A stretch of 64,000 bases of DNA from an uncultured Oscillospiraceae bacterium. GTDB lineage: Bacteria; Bacillota; Clostridia; Oscillospirales; Acutalibacteraceae. The DNA is taken from the NCBI GenBank assembly GCA_900543795.1, contig UQSH01000001.1, positions 62,001-126,000 on the forward strand, written 5' to 3'. This document shows positions 1-7,740 of the stretch, in pieces. The translations under genes were made by a program, and so were the position numbers. How positions within the stretch are numbered: position 1 is the stretch's first letter; each line of letters begins with the position of its first letter. A model generated the notes under the pieces. The model did not search any database. It had not been told where the DNA came from and saw only the letters and a list, made by a program, of their open reading frames with translations.

Positions 1-2
1 GG

Positions 3-329
3 GAAATGTGCACCGAATGTATTGTTGTATTTCCAGATGGTATCGGCGTTCTTCCTTGGATGCTTTGCGGAACAAATGAAATCGGCAAGGCAACTGCAAA
101 GAAAATGGAAGAGTATAGGCTTGTTGTATGGGGAATGCACGGCATTTACGGTGCAGGCAAAACTATGGACGAAACCTTTGGTCTTATCGAAACAGTCGAA
201 AAGGCAGCACAAATTTATATGCTCACCGCACATCTGCCCAGAGTAAACACAATCAAGGACGAGGATATGAAAACCCTTGCCGAAGCCTTCGGTGTTGAAT
301 ACAGAAAGGACTTTCTCAATTTAGATTGA
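3..329 (+). CDS. rhaD: Rhamnulose-1-phosphate aldolase, C-terminal part
   Basis: The frame is open to the left edge, so only the last ~108 residues are present. The family cleaves L-rhamnulose 1-phosphate to dihydroxyacetone phosphate and lactaldehyde in the cytoplasm, using a zinc ion. The fragment follows the E. coli RhaD pattern: a VVFPDG.G.LPWM block, a T.EIG.AT block, then HG.(Y/F)G(A/S)G, whose His is the last zinc ligand, and DETFGLI(E/D)T.EK. The active-site Glu region and the other zinc histidines lie outside the window. It stands just left of mobile-element genes; whether it is cargo or host DNA cannot be decided here, because the element's left end is not visible. Family recognition is strong. 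Confidence 0.9.
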   Translation, partial: EMCTECIVVFPDGIGVLPWMLCGTNEIGKATAKKMEEYRLVVWGMHGIYGAGKTMDETFGLIETVEKAAQIYMLTAHLPRVNTIKDEDMKTLAEAFGVEYRKDFLNLD

Positions 330-423
330 TTTTCTGTCAACCACTTGAAAACAAAATTAATTTTTGGTCTGGATATTCAAACTCCTTTGTGGTATATGTT
401 TGTACTACAAGGGAGTTGATTTT

Positions 424-672
424 ATGTCAATACTACAAGAATTGTGGTATGGGAACATTAGACCAAATGAAGATAAGGTCATTACTGATGAGGAGAAAAA
501 ATTAGTTTCGCTGATTGCTCGGCATCACGAAACATTATCTTCTTCCCTAAAGAATGATGACTTGGATGTGTTTGAAAAATATGTTGATTGCTTTACCGAG
601 TATACCTCACTGATTGAATGTCAGGCATTTGAAATAGGATTTAAGTTAGCATTAAAATTGCTGAAAGAATAG
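424..672 (+). CDS. DUF6809 family small protein
   Basis: 82 residues. The opening (MSILQELWYGNI.PNE) and the closing E.QAFEIGFKLALKLL segment match the DUF6809 pattern of small helical proteins often found in Firmicutes conjugative and mobilizable elements; function unknown. I start at 424 because GGGAG stands 9 nt upstream; an in-frame ATG at 364 has no ribosome site. The stop falls within a hairpin (669-698) shared with the convergent DUF6076 gene. Its position beside relaxase and recombinase genes fits mobile-element cargo. Highly charged and probably cytoplasmic. Confidence 0.75.
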   Translation: MSILQELWYGNIRPNEDKVITDEEKKLVSLIARHHETLSSSLKNDDLDVFEKYVDCFTEYTSLIECQAFEIGFKLALKLLKE

Positions 673-698
673 CCGGAGCTTGTTTACACTCCGGCTAT
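669..698. terminator. Hairpin between convergent genes
   Basis: A perfect 10-bp inverted repeat (ATAGCCGGAG / CTCCGGCTAT, 10-nt loop) begins at the DUF6809 stop codon and precedes the 3' end of the convergent DUF6076 gene. There is no strong T-tract, so termination in either direction is inferred from position and stem strength. Confidence 0.55.
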
Positions 699-704
699 AA
701 CTAT

Positions 705-1673
705 TTATTCAGTTCTAATTATCTCCAAAGCCTGTGCTTCGGATAGTTCATTATTCAAATACATATTCTTGGCATTGACTGCTCTGTTAAGCCAAGCGGT
801 GTATTCATCAGGTGATATTGCCTTTGGTGTTTCGCCGAATGTATATGCTCGTTCCATTCGCTTATACATTTTGTTCTTTTCCTTGTTAAAGGTCTGCAAA
901 ACCAAATCATTTTCCTCAAGCTTTTTGTGCTTCAGTAAAGGTCCGATTTGCTTGCAGGTCTTACCGTCCTTGAAAACTCTGTCACAGTACAGGGTTTTCT
1001 TTTTTGTCTTTGGAATGAAATACCTACTGCAAAGCTCACATTCGCAAACTGTTTCTTTTCTGTTGTAAAACAAGAGCATTAAATATTCGTAATAGTCCTT
1101 TACATAATCAAAAAACAGTAAGCTCTTTTCCTGTCCGTCAATATATGTGTAAACAGTCTTGCAGAAAACTGCTTTTGGAATTATTTCACTTAAATAATCT
1201 TCAAACAACTCTCTGTGGATTATACAAGGAAAGAAATTGCGTACCTTTCTTTGAATTACAAGAAGCTCATAAAGTCTAATGCTTAAAGTTGTTAGTGCCG
1301 TTTCAAGGCTTTTACTTGATTCGTAAGTGATTAGAATTTCTTTATCGCTTACAATCTCTGCAAATGTTCCCGAAAGCAAGGCTCCCAAGGTTTTGTTTCT
1401 CTGTCCTATTATCTCTGCAATCTCATAACACCTGTTGATTGCATTTCGCAATTCGTCTTCGTCCGGCTTGCTAATATCTATTAGATGCAACAGGTTATAA
1501 ATCTCATCTTCTAAATCCCTGAAATCACAATCGCAGAAGCTTTGAATTTCCATTCTGTAATCAACAGGCTTTAATTTTTTAACACCGTCATCACTAACCC
1601 AAAGTCGATGAGCAATATTTTTGTTTTGGAAATTAATATACAGTCCGTTTCTTAATTCAATATCTTTGTCCAT
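705..1673 (-). CDS. DUF6076 domain protein with a cysteine cluster
   Basis: 322 residues, function unknown. The sequence matches the DUF6076 type found in Firmicutes mobile elements. The N-terminal two thirds is helical. Around residues 215-245 there is a Cys-rich segment (CECELC, then RYF.PK..KKTLYCD, then a further Cys) that looks like a zinc-binding site of HTH/integrase-like proteins; metal binding is inference. The ATG at 1673 is chosen over the TTG at 1679; an AAGAAAG precedes it. It is convergent with the DUF6809 gene and divergent from the HTH gene at 1789, leaving about 115 bases for two opposed promoters. Confidence 0.7.
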   Translation of the reverse strand: MDKDIELRNGLYINFQNKNIAHRLWVSDDGVKKLKPVDYRMEIQSFCDCDFRDLEDEIYNLLHLIDISKPDEDELRNAINRCYEIAEIIGQRNKTLGALLSGTFAEIVSDKEILITYESSKSLETALTTLSIRLYELLVIQRKVRNFFPCIIHRELFEDYLSEIIPKAVFCKTVYTYIDGQEKSLLFFDYVKDYYEYLMLLFYNRKETVCECELCSRYFIPKTKKKTLYCDRVFKDGKTCKQIGPLLKHKKLEENDLVLQTFNKEKNKMYKRMERAYTFGETPKAISPDEYTAWLNRAVNAKNMYLNNELSEAQALEIIRTE

Positions 1674-1788
1674 AATCAATCTTTCTTAAAAAAATCGTTT
1701 TTCACTAAAGCATAGTGATTTATTCTTTCCTGTATTACTATCATAACAGAAAGAGATTTCTCTTTCAATATTACGAAAGGAGTAAAAA

Positions 1789-2085
1789 ATGAAAACTGAA
1801 TATCGCAAAGCCTGTTTCTTTCTGACACCGAATAAAATATTCGATGAAGGCTTAAAGCCAAGAGAGTTTATTGTGTATAGCTACCTGCTACGATGCGGTG
1901 ATGCAAAAAGGCAATCGTTTCCTTCAAGAAAAAACATTGCAGAAAAATGTTCAATATCAGTTCCCACAGTTGACATTGCACTTAAAAATCTTGAAGAGGG
2001 CGGATTGATTTCCATTACACACAGAAACGATCCTCAAAACGGTAATCATCTATCGCACCTTTACACAGTCGAAAAAACTTGGTAA
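1789..2085 (+). CDS. Winged helix-turn-helix protein, replication-initiator/DnaD-like type
   Basis: 98 residues. It opens with EYRKACFFLTPN.IFDEGLKPREF.VY, a signature of short HTH proteins in Firmicutes mobile elements. A winged-helix unit follows: SFPSRKNIAEKC at about 43-54, then a recognition helix with PTVD.ALK.L and a wing (GGLI.ITHR). The fold is that of GntR/RepA-type N-terminal domains that bind DNA. Likely role is control of element genes or an accessory part in replication or mobilization (inference). A GGAG site lies 7 nt before the ATG. It is followed by an intergenic stretch that probably holds the origin of transfer. Confidence 0.7.
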   Translation: MKTEYRKACFFLTPNKIFDEGLKPREFIVYSYLLRCGDAKRQSFPSRKNIAEKCSISVPTVDIALKNLEEGGLISITHRNDPQNGNHLSHLYTVEKTW

Positions 2086-2376
2086 GGGCTCGTAAGGACA
2101 CCTGACAAAAAGAATATAAAGCACCTTGAAAATTGAATATTGAGAATAAGCAAAGTAATCGTCTGAAACACAAAACTCGATTGTAGGCAATTTGTGAGGG
2201 TGTTGCAGAGCTGAATTGGGGCTATGTACCGTAGTATTACCACGATATTATCTTAAGCAGGATAAAGTGAGGCGTACCTCACGGTTCACATCAGCCGGCA
2301 GAGCCGACTGTTTTCAAGCCTTTAACCGACAACAGCTTAGGGGTAACTCAAATTTTGGAAGATTGGAGGTACAAAT
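2086..2376 (+). other. Non-coding stretch before the mobilization genes, possible origin of transfer
   Basis: No convincing gene lies in these ~290 bases. They contain a perfect 6-bp stem, GTGAGG-CGTA-CCTCAC, at 2267-2282, a weaker inverted repeat (CAGCCGG / CCGACTG) around 2289-2310, and a GGGGTAACT motif at about 2340. The placement, directly before an RHH accessory gene and a relaxase gene, is where mobilizable elements usually carry oriT. The nick site cannot be assigned from sequence alone, so this is inference from position and repeats. Confidence 0.4.
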
Positions 2377-2778
2377 ATGGACAATATGAAAAAATATGCA
2401 TTCTATATGCCTAAAAGCTTAATTGATGATGTTGATAATACAATCAACTCTCTTGGCAAAATGTCAAGAGCAGAGTTCATTCGTGAGGCAGTTGATTTCT
2501 ATATCGGCTATCTTAATTCACTGAGGGCAAGTGATTACCTGTCACCTATGCTCTCCCGTGCAATCAAAGGTGAGATAGAAAGCGTTGAAAAGAATGTCAG
2601 TGAAATGATTTTCAAATTGGCAGTTCAAAGCGCTGTTGCAAATATATTTATTGCAAACGGATTAAATCTTGATACTTCTAACATTGATTATCTTACAAAG
2701 TGTGCAGCGAAAGAGATAGCAAAGCAAAACGGTATTATTGATTTAAAAAAGGCAAGTGAAATGTTTAGAGCTGAATAA
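2377..2778 (+). CDS. Ribbon-helix-helix mobilization accessory protein
   Basis: 133 residues. The first ~45 form a ribbon-helix-helix domain: a short strand (KYAFYMPKSLIDDVD), then a turn and helix in SRAEFIREAVDFYI, as in CopG/MobC-type proteins that bind DNA as dimers. The rest is helical. GGAGG precedes the ATG by 8 nt. Its TAA shares bases with the ATG of the relaxase (TAATG), so the two are translationally coupled, as expected for a relaxosome accessory protein that binds oriT and guides the relaxase. The role is inferred from fold and context. Confidence 0.75.
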   Translation: MDNMKKYAFYMPKSLIDDVDNTINSLGKMSRAEFIREAVDFYIGYLNSLRASDYLSPMLSRAIKGEIESVEKNVSEMIFKLAVQSAVANIFIANGLNLDTSNIDYLTKCAAKEIAKQNGIIDLKKASEMFRAE

Positions 2779-4256
2779 TGGCACAGATAATTCTAAGCAG
2801 CAGATATATTAAAAATCCCAAAAAGGTTAATGCCGGAAAGCTTGTTAAGTATATGGGTACTCGTGAGGGAGTTGAAAAGCTACCTAAAGGTATTGAAATC
2901 AAGCCTGCAACAAAGAAGCAACAAGAACTTATAAATACAATTACAAACCGTTATCCCGAAACAAAGGACTACCTTGAATACAAGTACTATGACAAAAGCA
3001 AAACAAAAAGCAGTGCAACGGAATTCATTGACGCAGTTGTTGAAAGAAATGCTGACAGAGCCGAGCAGTTAAAATCATTGGTTTCATATATGGCTCAGTG
3101 ACCGAGTGTTGAAAGGATAGGCAGTCACGGATTGTTTTCAGCCACAGATGATGAAATCAATCTTGATGAGGTTGCAGACAGAGTATCTAATCACGATGGA
3201 ATTGTTTGGACTCATGTAATCAGCTTAACTCGTGAGGATGCCGAAAGATTAGGCTACAACAATGCAGAGGCTTGGAAAAATCTTGTTCGAAGAAACGAGA
3301 TTGAAATAGCCCAGGCGCACAAAATAAGCCAAGATGATATTGAATGGTACGGTGCGTTTCACAATACAACGCATCACCCGCACATACATCTGCTTGTATA
3401 TTCAAAATCAGGACAAGGCTATCTAACTGCAAAGGCAATAAAGGATATGAAATCATCATTTGCAAATGACATATTCCGTAACGAAAGATACAAGCTGTTC
3501 AAGGAACAAACAGAGATAAGAAATGAACTCAAGGATGAATTTAACTCTTATCTTGAACAAATCAAAAACGGAGATATTGTTTTATCCGACAGAATGCTTA
3601 AGCTGGTAAACAATTTAAAAACACAATTGAATAACTACAAAGGCAAAAAGGTTTACGGATATCTGCCAAATAAAATGAAAAGAACGGTTGATCAAATACA
3701 ATGGTGCCTACTGCTTGACAACGAGGACCTATATTTTCTCTATCATTCTTGGAACGACATAAACAACAAAAAGCTATCAACATATTACGACAGCAAGAAT
3801 AATTATGTTTACATTATTAATAACAAGGAGTTTCGTTCCGTAAAGAATGCAATCATAAAGGCAATAGACGAAATGGACATAACCGATAGCGCAGAGCAAA
3901 GCAGTAATGTAACAAACATCATTAATGATTTGACAAGACTGCTTGCAAATATGCTTTCGTTAAGTGCAGAAAAGAAAATGAAAAGTCTTAACTCTCAATC
4001 CATAGACCAAAAGCAAATGCAGATGATACTTGATAAAAAGCAGGCAAGAGGTCAAAGAGACGGTGTTTCCAAAAATGACAAAAAGGAGGTTGATGAATCT
4101 AAATCACAAACTGCATCACAAAATCTTGAAGCTTTGTTTGAGCTTGGTGCTATGATGATTAGAAAGGCAGTAAGTCATAACAATGATTATGAATATGATT
4201 ACAATAACGACAATAATGATTATGAAGAAGAACAAGGCTTTGATTTAACAATGTAA
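2778..4256 (+). pseudogene. MobP3/MobL-type relaxase interrupted by an in-frame TGA
   Basis: One continuous frame of about 490 codons apart from a single TGA at 3099-3101. The N-terminal part opens MAQIILSSRY.KN and has KLVKYM.TREGVE; after the stop the frame resumes with ERIGSHGLFS, WTHVISL.REDA.RLGY and then HH.HIHLL near 3372-3390, the histidine triad of HUH relaxases that nick oriT. Relatives usually read A(E/Q)RP.VE..GSHGLFS here, so the stop most simply arose from CGA (Arg) to TGA. The C-terminal end is Asn/Asp/Tyr-rich. As read, only a 107-residue fragment or a fragment restarted downstream (3132 ATG, without a clear RBS) would be made, so self-nicking is probably lost unless the stop is read through or is a sequencing error. 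Confidence 0.8.
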
Positions 4257-4403
4257 CTAAAACTAAAAAGTTCCGGCGAGCAATCGTCGGGCAGAAAGGA
4301 AATTAGAATGATTAAAAATATTATTACGATAGATGTAATTGCGAAAGGAGTGATGACATAAGGACAAGGTGCTTTTGCATAAGTTTCGTTGAGGCGATTG
4401 CTA
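4257..4403 (+). other. Short intergenic stretch with a possible 17-codon ORF
   Basis: Contains a small hairpin (CCGGCGAGCAATCGTCGG, 4272-4289 region) and a 17-codon reading frame at 4308-4361 (MIKNIITIDVIAKGVMT) preceded by GAAAGGAAATTAGA. No family can be recognised, and the codon run may be the remnant of a longer gene. Confidence 0.3.
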
Positions 4404-4568
4404 ATGAAAACGAAAATCATTTTCGAAAATCAAAATGATTGTGCAAAAGACAAAAGCAAAGAATTTGAAGGTCAGTATATGAAAGCGATTTTACTTGCTC
4501 TGTTGGAGGGTGGAAAAATAAATCAGGCACAGTATGACGAGTGCAAAAGGAGGCTCAAAATAAATTAG
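4404..4568 (+). CDS. SHOCT-like small protein beside the recombinase
   Basis: 54 residues. The C-terminal half (AILLALLEGGKINQAQYDECKRRL) resembles the SHOCT short C-terminal helix pair, here as a stand-alone protein. Similar small proteins commonly sit before serine recombinases of Tn4451-like elements, which is why I call it. The start ATG at 4404 lies near a weak GAGG; translation may depend on upstream reading. The stretch from 4569 to 4666 holds a hairpin (GGCAGGTGCC ... GGTGCCTGCC). Function unknown; possibly an excision or regulatory factor, which is inference. Confidence 0.55.
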   Translation: MKTKIIFENQNDCAKDKSKEFEGQYMKAILLALLEGGKINQAQYDECKRRLKIN

Positions 4569-4666
4569 CTGGACTTTCAAATTACTTTGAATATAATGTG
4601 TGTTGAAAAAGGCAGGTGCCTTTACATCCGGTGCCTGCCTGTGAAAAAAACAGAAAGGAGAAAGTT

Positions 4667-6340
4667 ATGCTTAAAACTGATGACAGGGTACTGCGAGTGG
4701 CGGCGTACTGCCGTGTATCCACCGACAAAACGGATCAGGCAAATTCCCTTGAAAGTCAGCAACGATACTTTAACGAGTACATAAGGCGAAATCCGCTGTG
4801 GGAGCTTTATAACATTTATGTTGATGACGGAATTACCGGCACAAGCACGAAAAAGCGTGTGGCATTCAATCAAATGATTGAGGACGCAAAGAGCGGTAAA
4901 TTTGATTTGATTATCACAAAGGAAATCAGCCGATTTGCCCGAAATATTCTTGACAGCATCGGCTATACAAGAGAGCTGAAAAATTTAGGCGTCGGCGTAA
5001 TTTTCCTCAACGATAACATAAACACTCTTGACAATGATGCGGAAATGCGACTTGCATTTTTCTCAACAATGGCACAGGAGGAAAGCCGAAAAACAAGCGA
5101 GCGTGTTAAGTGGGGACTGCGAAGGCAGATGGAAAAGGGTGTTGTTCTCGGCAGGGATATGCTTGGCTATGATGTGCGAAACGGACAACTCATCATAAAC
5201 GAGGAGGGTGCCGAAACGGTCAGGCTGATTTACCACAAATTCCTTGACGAAGGCAAGGGTGCTCATAGGATTGCAAGGGAGCTTCGTGAGGAAGGAGTCA
5301 AGACCTCAACACGAATGAAAGATTGGTCATACACGGTTATTCTTCGCATACTGCGAAATGAAAAATACTGCGGCGACCTTATTCAGCAAAAGACCTACAC
5401 ACCCGATTATCTATCCCACAAAAAGAAACGCAACTACGGCGAAATGGAAACAGTGGAAATTCATAATCATCACGAACCGATTATTTCAAGAGAACGCTTT
5501 GAGGCGGTGCAAAGAGAGCTTGAAAGACGCAGACCTGCCGAAAGTACTGTGAAAGCCTTTGCAAACCGTTATGCACTGTCGGGTAAAATTGTCTGCGGCG
5601 AATGCGGTGCAGGCTTTGTAAGACGGCAAAAGAAACGCAAGGACGGCTCGTTTAATGTTAAGTGGGTGTGTGCCGAAAGTCAAAAGAACGGCTCGAAGCA
5701 TAAAGAAAAGGACGGAACCTCCGCAGGATGTACGACAAATTCTGTCAACGATAGGGATATAAAAGAAATTCTGCAAAGTGTGGTTGCCGACACGATGGAG
5801 GGCAGATCAGAGGTTACAAGCTACCTGTTGCAGACGGTGGAAGCAGTTATTGAAGCAGTGGGCAAAAGCAATAACACCCACCACTTTGAAAAGGAAATTG
5901 AAAGGTGCAAGGAAAAGAAAAAAAGACTCCTCGATATGTGCCTTAACGGTTACATTGAGGCAAAGGAATACCGAGAAGCCTGTGATGAAATCACAATGCA
6001 AATTATTGACCTTGAAGAAAAGCTAAATCGTGAAAAGAGCAATCAAAAGATTATTGAGGACAAGGAAAAGGTTATCGAGGATATAAGAGAATTCGTTGAA
6101 AATGTGTCCTGCGGTGCGGAGTGGAACGATACATTTTACCGCAACATAGTTGACAAAATCGTGGTTTACAAGAACAGAAAAATAGATATTCACCTAAAGC
6201 TGATACCTGAAAAGTGGCAGGCAAAAATCCTTGCAGGTGCGGGGGAAATTAACGCTTATGAGAGCAAAAAATCCTCTTGTGTATGCTCTACGCCGATATC
6301 GGTTAACAGACCTTTCAGCTCGGGCAACGGCATTGAATAG
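4667..6340 (+). CDS. Large serine recombinase of the mobile element
   Basis: 557 residues. Domains in order: N-terminal resolvase domain (AAYCRVSTD at about 11-19 with catalytic Ser; IDSIGYTREL-like helix region; EESRKTSERVKWG at the domain end), recombinase DNA-binding domain (GYDVRNGQL..., WS...I.RIL.NEKYCGDL), zinc ribbon (IVCGECGAGFVRR ... WVC.E... GC), then a coiled coil (about 410-490). Such enzymes integrate and excise elements by attP x attB recombination without homology. The start at 4667 has GGAG 7 nt upstream; ATG at 4616 would add 17 implausible residues. Oddity: the last ~20 residues (from about 6285) are encoded by DNA that in antisense is the host cotJC gene, so the natural C-terminus of the circular element's enzyme is probably different. 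Confidence 0.93.
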   Translation: MLKTDDRVLRVAAYCRVSTDKTDQANSLESQQRYFNEYIRRNPLWELYNIYVDDGITGTSTKKRVAFNQMIEDAKSGKFDLIITKEISRFARNILDSIGYTRELKNLGVGVIFLNDNINTLDNDAEMRLAFFSTMAQEESRKTSERVKWGLRRQMEKGVVLGRDMLGYDVRNGQLIINEEGAETVRLIYHKFLDEGKGAHRIARELREEGVKTSTRMKDWSYTVILRILRNEKYCGDLIQQKTYTPDYLSHKKKRNYGEMETVEIHNHHEPIISRERFEAVQRELERRRPAESTVKAFANRYALSGKIVCGECGAGFVRRQKKRKDGSFNVKWVCAESQKNGSKHKEKDGTSAGCTTNSVNDRDIKEILQSVVADTMEGRSEVTSYLLQTVEAVIEAVGKSNNTHHFEKEIERCKEKKKRLLDMCLNGYIEAKEYREACDEITMQIIDLEEKLNREKSNQKIIEDKEKVIEDIREFVENVSCGAEWNDTFYRNIVDKIVVYKNRKIDIHLKLIPEKWQAKILAGAGEINAYESKKSSCVCSTPISVNRPFSSGNGIE

Positions 6341-6477
6341 CGCTGTGAGAGGTAGCGCAGAGAAGCCCCTAACTCGCCGTTCGGGCCTCCGTACTGCGAT
6401 ATTATCAGGCTTGCCGCCGCAGGATTGCACTTTTTAATGTTTATGGGATATTGAAGCTTTTTTATATAATTAAACAT
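6289..6477 (-). pseudogene. cotJC: Spore coat manganese-catalase-like gene cotJC, 5' part only
   Basis: Minus-strand reading from ATG 6477 gives YIKKLQYPINI..CNP, IISQYGGPNGEL.ASLRYLSQRY.MP and KGLLTDIG, the well-known N-terminus of CotJC/manganese catalases. Relatives continue TEELAHLEM; here the frame leaves the family right after TDIG (around 6289) and runs into the serine-recombinase gene. About 62 codons remain of a protein of usually ~190-200. The cotJC 3' half is not seen elsewhere in the window. The usual companions cotJA and cotJB lie 2 kb away in the same direction. The break is best explained by site-specific integration inside the gene. Confidence 0.85.
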
Positions 6478-6571
6478 AAAATCACATAGCCTTTCCAACT
6501 GCAAAAGTTTGTTTTGCACCGCCGATGCAGTTTTTCGTCGTGCAAAAATATGATAAAGGAGATAATCATAT
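6478..6571 (-). ncRNA. Candidate pseudoknot leader RNA before cotJC
   Basis: Read on the minus strand. A hairpin ATATGAT/ATCATAT (6548-6571, loop holding CTCCTTT, which could pair with AAAGG of the ribosome site). A second hairpin TTTTGCAC/GTGCAAAA with inner CGA/TCG closing the 9-nt loop AAAACTGCA. Then TGCAGTT (6497-6503), complementary to the loop, joined to GGAAAGGCTATGTGA and the start codon. Same architecture as the leaders of cotJB, ypeB and walJ, with a different but compensated pairing. No known RNA family recognised. Confidence 0.6.
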
Positions 6572-6728
6572 AATTTAACTTATTCAGTCCATTGTATGCG
6601 AAAAGCTGCGTTTTGCTAACCTTACGGACATTTCATTGCGCTTCTCCTTTCTGCCATTAAAAAAGCGTCCTGTGTATATAAGACGATTAGACAGGAAATA
6701 AATAAATTGCAGAATGTATTATTTTTTG
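6572..6728. other. Intergenic stretch between cotJC leader and gtrB promoter
   Basis: No gene of normal size. On the minus strand a good ribosome site (AGAAAGGAG) precedes ATG at 6636, but the frame is only four codons (MKCP, stop at 6622). This could be a gene remnant or a leader peptide; nothing else in the stretch is recognised. Confidence 0.3.
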
Positions 6729-6757
6729 TTGTTTTTAGGGATAATATATGCTAAAAT
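6729..6757 (+). promoter_or_regulatory. Predicted sigma-A promoter of gtrB-gtrA
   Basis: TTGTTT, 17-nt spacer, TAAAAT, ending 30 nt before the gtrB start. Confidence 0.5.
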
Positions 6758-6787
6758 AATTTTATTACTAAAATAAAGAGGTTTAAA

Positions 6788-7738
6788 ATGAAACTTTCAC
6801 TTGTTGTTCCCTGCTATAATGAAGAGGGAAATGTTGAAAAATTCTATTCAGAGGTTAAAAGGGTTTTTGACGGATGTGTTGAGGATTACGAATTTGTTTT
6901 CGTAAACGACGGAAGCAAGGACGAAACATATCATAAGCTTAAAAAGCTCTATGAAGAGCATAAGGAATCGCAGATTCAGGTTTTGTCATTCAGCAGAAAT
7001 TTCGGTAAAGAAGCCGCAATCTATGCAGGTCTTAACAGTGTTAAGGGCGACCTTGTGTGCCTTATTGACGCAGACCTCCAACAACGGCCGGAGGTTGTTT
7101 TGCGTATGCTTGATGTTATGCAGAAAAACGAAGAGATTGATTGCGTAACGGCATATCAGGACGAGCGCAAGGAGGGCAGGCTGATGACAGCTATGAAATC
7201 TGCCTTCTATAAAATTATAAACGGCATTGCGGATGTTCCGTTTGTTAACGGCGCCTCCGATTTCAGACTGATGAAAAGAAAAATGGTTGATGCAGTTATC
7301 GAAATGGGCGAGTATCACAGATTTTCAAAGGGTATTTTCAGCTTTGTCGGCTTCAACACGGAATATATTCCTTACACGGTTGAAGAGCGCGAAAGCGGAG
7401 AATCAAAGTGGGGCTTCAGAAAGCTTTTCAAATATGCTATTGAGGGTATTGTTTCATTTACAACATTTCCTTTAAAATTATCAACATATATAGGGCTGTT
7501 TTCCTCGTTTGCTTCAATAATTTATCTTATCGTTGTTGTTATTCAAAAGCTTGCCTTCGGAATAAATGTTCCCGGCTATGCAACAATTGTTGTGCTTGTT
7601 CTTCTCCTTGGAGGGCTTCAGCTATTCTGCCTCGGCCTTCTCGGAGAATATCTTTCAAAAATATATGTTCAAGTTAAAAACAGACCTATCTATATTTTAA
7701 AAGAGCATCTCGGAAGTAAAGACAAAAAGGATATTTAA
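6788..7738 (+). CDS. GtrB-like polyprenyl-phosphate glycosyltransferase (GT2)
   Basis: 316 residues. N-terminal GT-A domain: LVVPCYNEEGNVE, FVNDGSKDET, FSRNFGKEAA and the DxD-type LIDADLQQ at about 95-100. Two transmembrane helices follow near residues 235-260 and 270-295, then a short basic tail. This layout is that of DPM1/GtrB enzymes, which move a sugar from a nucleotide donor to undecaprenyl phosphate at the inner face of the membrane. Two bases separate it from a GtrA-like flippase gene, the classic pairing for surface-polymer sugar decoration. The sugar cannot be told. The pair lies, on the opposite strand, between cotJB and cotJC. Confidence 0.9.
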   Translation: MKLSLVVPCYNEEGNVEKFYSEVKRVFDGCVEDYEFVFVNDGSKDETYHKLKKLYEEHKESQIQVLSFSRNFGKEAAIYAGLNSVKGDLVCLIDADLQQRPEVVLRMLDVMQKNEEIDCVTAYQDERKEGRLMTAMKSAFYKIINGIADVPFVNGASDFRLMKRKMVDAVIEMGEYHRFSKGIFSFVGFNTEYIPYTVEERESGESKWGFRKLFKYAIEGIVSFTTFPLKLSTYIGLFSSFASIIYLIVVVIQKLAFGINVPGYATIVVLVLLLGGLQLFCLGLLGEYLSKIYVQVKNRPIYILKEHLGSKDKKDI

Positions 7739-7740
7739 TT

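Noticed and set aside
3099..3101. TGA as a sense codon (code 4 or 25)
   Set aside because: Other genes in the window end at TGA (for example walJ and the DUF4250 gene), and no other gene has internal TGA except the frameshifted dockerin-like remnant.
6622..6636. Four-codon leader peptide MKCP on the minus strand
   Set aside because: A ribosome site is present but there is no attenuator pair nor conservation evidence; not reported as a gene.
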